Below, piece by piece: positions 57,961 through 64,000 of a DNA stretch of 64,000 nucleotides (position 1 is the stretch's first letter; every line of letters begins with the position of its first letter). Position numbers and translations under genes: made by a program. The notes under the pieces were generated by a model that did no database searches, was not told where the DNA came from, and worked only from the letters and a program-made list of their open reading frames with translations. Source of the DNA: Sphingomonas sp. UNC305MFCol5.2 (GTDB lineage Bacteria > Pseudomonadota > Alphaproteobacteria > Sphingomonadales > Sphingomonadaceae); NCBI RefSeq assembly GCF_000712135.1, contig NZ_JOOE01000002.1, forward strand, positions 744,001 through 808,000, read 5' to 3'.

Positions 57961-60000
57961 ATGGCCTGGCTACGTTTCGTGTTGATGTCGCTCGCGCTCT
58001 GGCTCGCGATTGCGCCCGCTTCGGCGCAAGCGCCGGGCAAGGGACCACATGTCCGCATCGCGCTGATCGCGGAAACCGACCATCCCGCGCCCGGCAGTGA
58101 AGTCACGCTCGCCTTCGCCTCGACGCCCGAGCCCGGCTGGCATGCCTATTGGGAAAATCCGGGCGATGCCGGGCTCCCTGCCCGTGCCGAATGGACGCTG
58201 CCGGCGGGCGCGAGCGCGGGGCCGCTGCGGTACCCCGTGCCGCAGCGGCTGATCATCGGCGAGCTGATGAACTATGTCTACGAAGGCCCGTTCGCGCCGC
58301 TCGTGACGCTCAAGATCCCCGCCGACGCCAAGGCCGGCGATCCGTTTCCCGTCCACGTGAAGCTGGATTATCTCGTCTGCACCGACCAGATCTGCGTCCC
58401 CGAAAAGGCCGAGCTCGAGACGAGGCTGACGATCGGCGACGGGGCAGTCCCGGCCGATCGCCGCACACGTTTCGACGGCTGGCGTGCGGCCCTGCCCAGG
58501 CCGCTCGGCGCACAAGCGACGTATCAGGTCGACGGCAAGACATTCCGGCTGGGCGTCCCCTTCCCCGCCGCGGCCTCGGTGGCCGGCGAAGGCTATTTCT
58601 TCCCGCTGACCGACGGCGCGATCGAATATGCCGCGCCCCAGCGCGTGGTGCGCGACGGCGACCGGGTAGTGATCGAGGCGCCCGCCAAACGTCCGGCGGG
58701 ACCGATCCGCGGCGTGCTCGCTTTCGGCAGTCTGGGCTTCACACTCGATGCCACGCCCGGCATCGTGGCGCCGGCAACGACCTCGGCCGCGGGGGCGAGC
58801 GACTGGCTGTGGACCGCGCTGATCGCCTTTCTCGGCGCCGTGCTCGGCGGGTTGATCCTCAACGTGATGCCCTGCGTCTTCCCGATCCTCAGCCTCAAGG
58901 CGCTCAGCCTCGCCAAAGCGGGTGACGCGGAAGGCAATCCGCGCGGCGAGGCCCTCGCTTACACCGCAGGCGTGGTGCTGACATGCCTCGCGCTAGGCGG
59001 CGCATTGCTGGCGGTGCGCGCAGGTGGCGTGGCGGTGGGCTGGGCGTTCCAGCTGCAGGACCCGCGCGTGATCCTCGTGCTGCTGCTGCTGGTGACTGCG
59101 ATCGCGCTCAACCTCGCCGGTCTGTTCGAAGTTCCCGCCCCCGGCTTCGTCAATCGCGCCTCGGCCCGCGGCCATGGCGGCGCGTTCATGACCGGCGCGC
59201 TCGCCGCCTTCGTCGCGACGCCGTGCACCGGGCCGTTCATGGGCGCAGCTCTGGGCAGCGCGTTGATCCTCCCCCGGCCCGCGGCGCTCGCGATATTCGG
59301 CGGGCTGGGGCTCGGCATCGCCCTGCCGTTCCTCCTGCTCGGATTCGTCCCCGCATTGCGCCGCCGCTTGCCCAGACCCGGCGCGTGGATGGAGACGATG
59401 CGGCGCATTCTCTCGGTGCCGATGTTCCTCACAGCGCTGGCGCTCGCCTGGGTGCTGGGGCGTCAGGCGGGCGCCGACGGGATGACGATCGGCCTGGGTG
59501 CTGCATTGCTGGCGTCGCTCGGCTTGTGGTGGGCGGGCCGGCGGCAGGCACGCGGGCTCAGCCGCGCCTGGCTTCCCGCATTGCCGCTGTTCCTGCTCGC
59601 GCTCGCCGCGGTCGTGGTCGTCCGCCCGGCGCCCGCCGGTGCCGAGCGTCCCGCAATCGCCGGTGCCGAGCCGTTCAGCGAAGCGCGACTGGCGGAACTG
59701 CGCGCGACAGGCCGCCCGATCTTCGCTTATTTCACTGCGGACTGGTGCCTGACCTGCAAGGTCAACGAAAAGGCCGTGATCGAGACCCGTGCGGTTGCCG
59801 ATGCCTTCGCCAAGGGCAATGTCGCGGTGCTGGTCGGCGACTGGACCAATGGCGATCCGGCGCTCGGCCGCTTCATCGAGGCGCACAACCGTGCGGGCGT
59901 CCCGCTCTACCTTTGGTACAAGCCGGGCAGCGGGGAGCCCGAGGTCCTCCCACAGGTTCTCAGCCAATCGCTGCTCGCCGACCGGGCCGCCGCAAAATAG
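57961..60000 (+). CDS. Protein-disulfide reductase, DsbD/ScsB type
   Basis: 679 residues from ATG 57961 with AAGGA upstream; signal peptide to ASAQ. The periplasmic N-domain (about 25-260) holds a Cys pair in LVCTDQICVPE. Eight membrane segments follow (about 285-570) with conserved NVMPCVFPILSLK and VATPCTGPFMG, each with the redox Cys. The C-terminal thioredoxin-like domain has DWCLTCK (CxxC). It passes electrons from cytoplasmic thioredoxin to periplasmic partners. Confidence 0.93.
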   Translation: MAWLRFVLMSLALWLAIAPASAQAPGKGPHVRIALIAETDHPAPGSEVTLAFASTPEPGWHAYWENPGDAGLPARAEWTLPAGASAGPLRYPVPQRLIIGELMNYVYEGPFAPLVTLKIPADAKAGDPFPVHVKLDYLVCTDQICVPEKAELETRLTIGDGAVPADRRTRFDGWRAALPRPLGAQATYQVDGKTFRLGVPFPAAASVAGEGYFFPLTDGAIEYAAPQRVVRDGDRVVIEAPAKRPAGPIRGVLAFGSLGFTLDATPGIVAPATTSAAGASDWLWTALIAFLGAVLGGLILNVMPCVFPILSLKALSLAKAGDAEGNPRGEALAYTAGVVLTCLALGGALLAVRAGGVAVGWAFQLQDPRVILVLLLLVTAIALNLAGLFEVPAPGFVNRASARGHGGAFMTGALAAFVATPCTGPFMGAALGSALILPRPAALAIFGGLGLGIALPFLLLGFVPALRRRLPRPGAWMETMRRILSVPMFLTALALAWVLGRQAGADGMTIGLGAALLASLGLWWAGRRQARGLSRAWLPALPLFLLALAAVVVVRPAPAGAERPAIAGAEPFSEARLAELRATGRPIFAYFTADWCLTCKVNEKAVIETRAVADAFAKGNVAVLVGDWTNGDPALGRFIEAHNRAGVPLYLWYKPGSGEPEVLPQVLSQSLLADRAAAK

Positions 60001-60009
60001 CCCCCCTTG

Positions 60010-60031
60010 TGCAACGCAGCAAAGCGTTGCA
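60010..60031. promoter_or_regulatory. Perfect palindrome TGCAACGC-N6-GCGTTGCA
   Basis: Eight-base perfect arms with a six-base centre, ten bases after the DsbD-type stop and 41 bases before the ATP-grasp start. It has no T-run. As DNA it looks like a dimeric-regulator operator and includes TGC-AAC-GCAG, similar to sites bound by PHB regulator PhaR; as RNA it would be a hairpin. Confidence 0.5.
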
Positions 60032-60071
60032 GCATGGAACTTGCGGCGATCTGCTGCACTTGGGAGCGTTG

Positions 60072-61535
60072 ATGGCGACAGGCGGAGCGTTCGACGAGAT
60101 CTGGGGGCATGGCGGGCCTGAGGCACCGCGGCCCGAATTCGCCGCGCTGTCGCAATGGGTGGCCGACACCCCGGCTTCCGAACTCCAGCGCCGCCAGCAA
60201 TCTGCCGAGGCCGCGTTCCGTCAATTGGGCATCACCTTCGCGGTCTATGGCGACAGCGACGCCGCCGAGCGGATCATCCCGTTCGACATCGTCCCACGCG
60301 TGTTCCTCCATCAGGAATGGTCGCGGCTGTGCGAAGGGCTGGTCCAGCGCGTCGAGGCGATCAACGCGTTCCTCGAGGACATTTACGGCGAGCGCCGCAT
60401 CCTCAAGGAAGGGCTCATCCCGCCCGAACTGATCTATCGCAACGAGCAGTTCCGCCCCGAAGTCGCCGGCATCCGCCCGCCACACGGGGTGTGGGCGCAT
60501 ATTTGCGGGATCGATCTCGTCCGCGTGGGGCCCGACGAATTCTATGTGCTCGAGGACAATGCCCGCACGCCTTCGGGCGTTTCGTACATGCTCGAGAATC
60601 GCGAGGCCATGCTGCGGCTCTGCCCCGAACTGTTCCGCGATTTCCGCGTCGCGCCGGTCGATTCCTATCCCGATATGCTGCTCGAGACGATGCGCTCGGT
60701 GGCGCCGGGCAACAATCCGCACCCGGTCTGCGTCGTGCTCACCCCCGGCCATTTCAATTCGGCCTATTACGAGCACAGCTTCCTCGCCGATTCGATGGGG
60801 ATCGAGCTGGTCGAGGCGGCCGATCTGGTGGTCGACGACGACGTGGTCTGGGTGCAGACGATCGCCGGACGCGTGAAGGTCGACGTCATCTATCGCCGGA
60901 TCGACGACGATTTCCTCGATCCGCTCACATTTCGACCGGATTCGCTGCTCGGCGTTCCAGGACTGATCGCCGCCTATCGCGCGGGCAATGTCGCGCTGAT
61001 CAACGCGCCCGGCAACGGCATCGCCGACGACAAGGCGATCTATTCGTACATGCCCGAAATCGTGAAATTCTATTCGGGCGGCGAGGCCAGGCTGCCCAAC
61101 GTCGAGACCTTCCGCTGCCGCGAGCCGCAGGCGCTGAAATACGTGCTCGACAATCTCGATCAACTGGTGGTCAAATTGGTCGACGGATCGGGCGGCTATG
61201 GCATGCTCGTCGGCCCGACCGCGACCAAGGCGCAGATCGCCGATTTCCGCGCGGCGCTGATCGCCGAGCCCCATCGCTACATCGCCCAGCCGACGCTGGC
61301 GCTGTCGACCGTGCCGACGATGAGCGATTCCGGGCTCGCCCCGCGCCATGTCGATTTCCGCCCCTTCGTCCTGACCGGCAGCGACGGAGTACATGTCGTA
61401 CCGGGTGGCCTCACTCGGGTGGCGCTGCGCGAAGGCTCGCTGGTGGTCAATTCGAGCCAGGGCGGCGGGACCAAGGACAGCTTCGTGTTGATGGAGGGCA
61501 CAGCGTCGCAATCCCAATCGCAGAGGCGGAGCTAG
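60072..61535 (+). CDS. Circularly permuted ATP-grasp protein (type 2)
   Basis: 487 residues from ATG 60072-60074, with GGGAG upstream. Family features: VFGDIYGERRILKEG-like segment (EDIYGERRILKEGLIPPELIY), VLEDNARTPSGVSYMLENREAMLRLCPELF, YRRIDDDFLDPLTFRPDSLLGVPGLIAAYRAGNVALINAPGNGIADDKAIYSYMPEIVKFY, VVKLVDGSGGYGMLVGP and ROSSmann-free ATP-grasp ligands. This family is predicted to form amide or peptide bonds, and nearly always occurs with alpha-E and transglutaminase-like genes, as here. Substrate unknown. Confidence 0.92.
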   Translation: MATGGAFDEIWGHGGPEAPRPEFAALSQWVADTPASELQRRQQSAEAAFRQLGITFAVYGDSDAAERIIPFDIVPRVFLHQEWSRLCEGLVQRVEAINAFLEDIYGERRILKEGLIPPELIYRNEQFRPEVAGIRPPHGVWAHICGIDLVRVGPDEFYVLEDNARTPSGVSYMLENREAMLRLCPELFRDFRVAPVDSYPDMLLETMRSVAPGNNPHPVCVVLTPGHFNSAYYEHSFLADSMGIELVEAADLVVDDDVVWVQTIAGRVKVDVIYRRIDDDFLDPLTFRPDSLLGVPGLIAAYRAGNVALINAPGNGIADDKAIYSYMPEIVKFYSGGEARLPNVETFRCREPQALKYVLDNLDQLVVKLVDGSGGYGMLVGPTATKAQIADFRAALIAEPHRYIAQPTLALSTVPTMSDSGLAPRHVDFRPFVLTGSDGVHVVPGGLTRVALREGSLVVNSSQGGGTKDSFVLMEGTASQSQSQRRS

Positions 61536-61539
61536 GCGC

Positions 61540-62481
61540 ATGCTGATGCTCTCGCGCACCGCGGCGGCGCTCTATTGGCTGGGCCGCTATGTCGAGCGCG
61601 CCGACTTCATCGCGCGGCTGGTCGAGGCGACCGTGCGGCTCGACGCACTCTCGGCACGCCCCGCAGGCGAGGCGGCATGGCAGAGTGCGCTATCGGTCAC
61701 CGACACCGACGAAGCATTCGCCGCGACCGGACAGAGCTACACCCAGAGCCATGTCGCGCGCTTCCTCACGCTCGACGCCAGCCATCCCGGCTCGATCATC
61801 CGGTGCCTCGAGATGGCGCGCAACAATGCCCGTGCCGTCCGCACCGCGCTGACCCGGGAGGCATGGACCGCGATCAACCGCGCCTGGTGGCTGTTCCAGA
61901 ACCGCGCCTCGACCGGCGGCGCCACCGCGACACTCAACCTCGTCGAGCAGGTCAAGGGCGAGACCCGCGGGTTCGAAGGCTCTATCCACCGGATGATGCG
62001 CAACGAGGCAACCTTCCTGATCCAGCTGGGCGCCACGGTCGAGCGCGCCGACAACACCGCGCGGCTGGTCGACGTCAAATATCATCTGTTGCTGCCCGAG
62101 GGCGAAGATGTGGGCGGCGTGGTCGATCGCGACCAATGGACGACGATCCTTCAGACCGTCTCGGCGGTCACCGCCTATCGCTGGCTCTATAGCGACGGGC
62201 TCCAGCCCGCGAACGTGATCGACCTGCTGATCAGCCGCTTCGAATTGCCGCGCAGCCTCGCCGCGTGCGTCGAGGAGACGGTGCAATTGCTCAGCCAGCT
62301 CGCCAAGCGCACCGGCCTCCAGGGCGAGGCCGATCGCATGGCGCGCGCGCGGATGGCGCGGATGCAGAAGACGCGGACCTCCGAAGTGATCGTCAGCGGG
62401 CTCCACGAATATCTCGAAGCGTTCATCCATGAGAACGCGATGCTCAACGCCGCCGTCGCGCGGCAATTCAGGTTCATTTGA
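61540..62481 (+). CDS. Alpha-E domain protein
   Basis: 313 residues, all alpha-helical. MLSRTAAALYWLGRYVERADFIARLVEATVRLD and the second helical repeat NEATFLIQLGATVERADNTARLVDVKYHLLLP are the domain's twin signature (EE/R-A-D motifs). Associated in genomes with ATP-grasp and transglutaminase-like proteins; its biochemical role is unknown. Start four bases after the ATP-grasp stop; end overlaps the next ATG by one base. Confidence 0.93.
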   Translation: MLMLSRTAAALYWLGRYVERADFIARLVEATVRLDALSARPAGEAAWQSALSVTDTDEAFAATGQSYTQSHVARFLTLDASHPGSIIRCLEMARNNARAVRTALTREAWTAINRAWWLFQNRASTGGATATLNLVEQVKGETRGFEGSIHRMMRNEATFLIQLGATVERADNTARLVDVKYHLLLPEGEDVGGVVDRDQWTTILQTVSAVTAYRWLYSDGLQPANVIDLLISRFELPRSLAACVEETVQLLSQLAKRTGLQGEADRMARARMARMQKTRTSEVIVSGLHEYLEAFIHENAMLNAAVARQFRFI

Positions 62482-63281
62482 TGCGGATCGCGATCGACCA
62501 CCGCACGCGCTATCGCTTCTCCGAGCCGCAGGCCCGGCTTGTGCAGATGCTGCGGCTGACGCCGTGCGATACGCGCGACCAGACCGTGGTGAGCTGGATG
62601 ATCGGCGTCGATTGCGACGCCCGGATGCGCGACGCAATCGACGGCTTCGGCAATGCCGTGACGATGCTCTATGCCGAGGGACCGATCGAGGCGATCGACA
62701 TCACCGTCACCGGCGAAGTGCTGACCAGCGACACCAACGGCGTGATCCACGGATCGATCGAGCCGCTGCCGCCGATGCTCTATCTGCGCACCACGCCGCG
62801 GACGACGCTCGGCGATGGGCTGCCTGCCTTCGCGGCGGAGAGCGTCGCAGGGGCGAGAGACACGCTCGACCGGATGCACCGACTCAACGCGGCGCTCCAT
62901 GCGCGCTTTCCCTGCGTCCCCGATGCCCCCGATACCGGCCTCACCGCCGCGGAGGCGTTCGTGCGCGGCAAGGCGACCTCACGCGACGTGGCCCAGATGT
63001 TCCTCGCGGCGGCGCGCAGTCTCGAAGTCCCGGCCCGCTATATCTCGGGCTATTTCCGCAACGGCGAAGCGCACTCGGCGCCGCATGCCTGGGTGGAGGC
63101 GCATGTCGAGAAATTGGGCTGGGTCGGGTTCGATCCGGTGACGGGACTTTCCCCGGATGATTCCTATGTCCGCGTCGCGGTGGGGCTCGACGCGCTCGGC
63201 GCCGCATCGATCGCGGGCACGCGGATGGGCAATGGGGACGAAGAACTCGACGTCGACTTGCGAGTCGTCTCCGAGGAATAG
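62481..63281 (+). CDS. Transglutaminase-like protein with Ser at the catalytic Cys position
   Basis: 266 residues from ATG 62481. An N-terminal beta domain (DHRTRYRFSEPQARLVQMLRLTPCDTRDQTVVSW, about 1-110) precedes the transglutaminase core. In the family the core reads C-R-D-F-A ... G-I-P-A-R-Y-V-S-G-Y; here it is S-R-D-V-A (Ser167, codon 62979-62981) ... EVPARYISGYF. His202 in PHAWVEA and Asp218 in GFDPVTG are retained, leaving Ser-His-Asp. It may be inactive, or act as a serine hydrolase. Confidence 0.9.
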   Translation: MRIAIDHRTRYRFSEPQARLVQMLRLTPCDTRDQTVVSWMIGVDCDARMRDAIDGFGNAVTMLYAEGPIEAIDITVTGEVLTSDTNGVIHGSIEPLPPMLYLRTTPRTTLGDGLPAFAAESVAGARDTLDRMHRLNAALHARFPCVPDAPDTGLTAAEAFVRGKATSRDVAQMFLAAARSLEVPARYISGYFRNGEAHSAPHAWVEAHVEKLGWVGFDPVTGLSPDDSYVRVAVGLDALGAASIAGTRMGNGDEELDVDLRVVSEE

Positions 63282-63282
63282 A

Positions 63283-64000
63283 TCAGGCCAGTTCGGGCAT
63301 CCGCGCAGGGACCGGCGTCGAGACCGTTATGTCCTCGTCGCTGAGCAGCGACCAGCCATTGGGGCCGAGCACTTCGATCGGCCGATAGCGCGTCTTGTAT
63401 GCCATCCGCTCGGAGCCCTTCACCCAATAGCCGAGATAGACATAGGGCAGGCTGGCCGCACGCGCGCGCAGGATATGATCCATGATGATGAAATTGCCGA
63501 GCCCCTGGCGGCCCGCCTCATCGGCCTCGAAGAAGCTGTAGATCATCGACAGGCCGTCGGCCTGCTGATCGGTGATGCACGCGCCCACCAGACGACCGCG
63601 GACCCCGTCGACCGAAGGCTCGCGATATTCGATCACATAGGAGCTGACCGGCGATTGCTCGACCATGTCGGCATAGTCGTTCTCGTCCATTGCCGCCATG
63701 CCGCCACCGGGGTGACGCGTCTTCAGATAGCGGTGCAGCAGATCGAACTGCTCCTCGGTCGCCCACGGCTTGCAGGCAGTGACCTCAAGATCGGAATGGC
63801 GCTTGAGCAGCTTGCGCTGGCTCGCGTTCGGCTTGAACTCGTCAGCGACCACACGCACCGAAACGCACGCCGTGCAGCCCGCGCAGCTCGGCCGATAGGC
63901 GACCGACTGGCTGCGGCGAAAGCCGATCCGGCCCAGCGCGTCGTTCAGCTCGCCGGCATGCTGGCCGGTCAGTTCGGTGAAGATCTTCCGCTCCTGCCGG
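63283..64000 (-). CDS. bpt: Aspartate/glutamate leucyltransferase Bpt, N-terminus outside window
   Basis: The frame runs from the stop at 63283-63285 to the right window edge, about 239 residues. It contains [28 protein letters not shown] (the conserved CxxC region), [46 protein letters not shown]. Bpt transfers leucine from Leu-tRNA to proteins with N-terminal Asp or Glu, feeding the N-end rule ClpAP pathway. The few N-terminal residues are missing. It converges with the transglutaminase-like gene; the two stop codons are adjacent. Confidence 0.93.
   Translation of the reverse strand, partial: RQERKIFTELTGQHAGELNDALGRIGFRRSQSVAYRPSCAGCTACVSVRVVADEFKPNASQRKLLKRHSDLEVTACKPWATEEQFDLLHRYLKTRHPGGGMAAMDENDYADMVEQSPVSSYVIEYREPSVDGVRGRLVGACITDQQADGLSMIYSFFEADEAGRQGLGNFIIMDHILRARAASLPYVYLGYWVKGSERMAYKTRYRPIEVLGPNGWSLLSDEDITVSTPVPARMPELA

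Noticed and set aside
58983..60071. Upstream extension of the ATP-grasp frame through the DsbD-type gene
   Set aside because: The extra sequence lies in another frame of dsbD-like coding DNA; ATG 60072 has a good ribosome binding site and starts the family alignment.

Overview
The window is about 64 kb of very GC-rich chromosome from an alphaproteobacterium, most probably a Sphingomonas-type member of the Sphingomonadaceae. The grounds are gene content and order (der, BamB and a YfgM-like protein; the bactofilin, B12 and valine clusters; a PhoK-like phosphatase), two TonB-dependent receptors, a Gly/Arg-rich extension on ribosomal protein S5, and many intergenic palindromes such as the CTTCGACAAGCTCAG type. 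Genus is an inference. No tRNA, rRNA, CRISPR array or intact mobile element was seen.

Layout. (1) 1-10.8 kb, minus strand: 3' part excluded der, bamB and a YfgM-like TPR protein, then panB, a small membrane protein, an ArsC-like/GNAT pair, a lipoprotein, guaA, and three exported proteins including a beta-lactamase-fold hydrolase. (2) 10.9-38.2 kb, minus strand: a prolyl oligopeptidase, then the str, S10, spc and alpha ribosomal protein clusters. They run rpsL-rpsG-fusA-tuf, then rpsJ to rpmD, rplO, secY-adk, rpsM-rpsK-rpoA and rplQ. This block is broken three times by non-ribosomal genes: two secreted or anchored proteins between rpmD and rplO, three small proteins between adk and rpsM, and a TonB-dependent receptor between rpoA and rplQ. 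Terminator-like hairpins and promoter-like sequences lie at the breaks, so the superoperon seems to have been split into separately transcribed pieces. (3) 38.4-41.5 kb: a membrane protein and bactofilin (plus), a DUF4142 lipoprotein and a soluble CBS-MCP (minus). (4) 41.6-46.4 kb, plus: a cobalamin riboswitch followed by a tightly packed btuB-btuF-btuC-btuD B12 uptake operon.

(5) 46.6-53.7 kb, plus: five enzymes taking isobutyryl-CoA to propionyl-CoA (acyl-CoA dehydrogenase, enoyl-CoA hydratase, 3-hydroxyisobutyryl-CoA hydrolase, mmsB, mmsA), the distal valine pathway. A lipoprotein and a polysaccharide deacetylase are translationally coupled inside it. (6) 53.8-64 kb: a ChaA-type antiporter, a beta-helix protein, a PhoK/PafA-like phosphatase diverging from a DsbD-type reductase, then an operon of circularly permuted ATP-grasp, alpha-E and transglutaminase-like proteins, and finally bpt (minus, cut by the window edge).

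The points most worth following are: the transglutaminase-like protein whose catalytic Cys position holds Ser; a str-operon leader with a 22-codon ORF, a terminator hairpin and a stem that could hide the ORF's Shine-Dalgarno; the broken ribosomal superoperon; a two-copy intergenic element at 22.7 and 56.1 kb; and repeated pairs of inverted palindromes in intergenic gaps. All functions are read from sequence; no searches were run.
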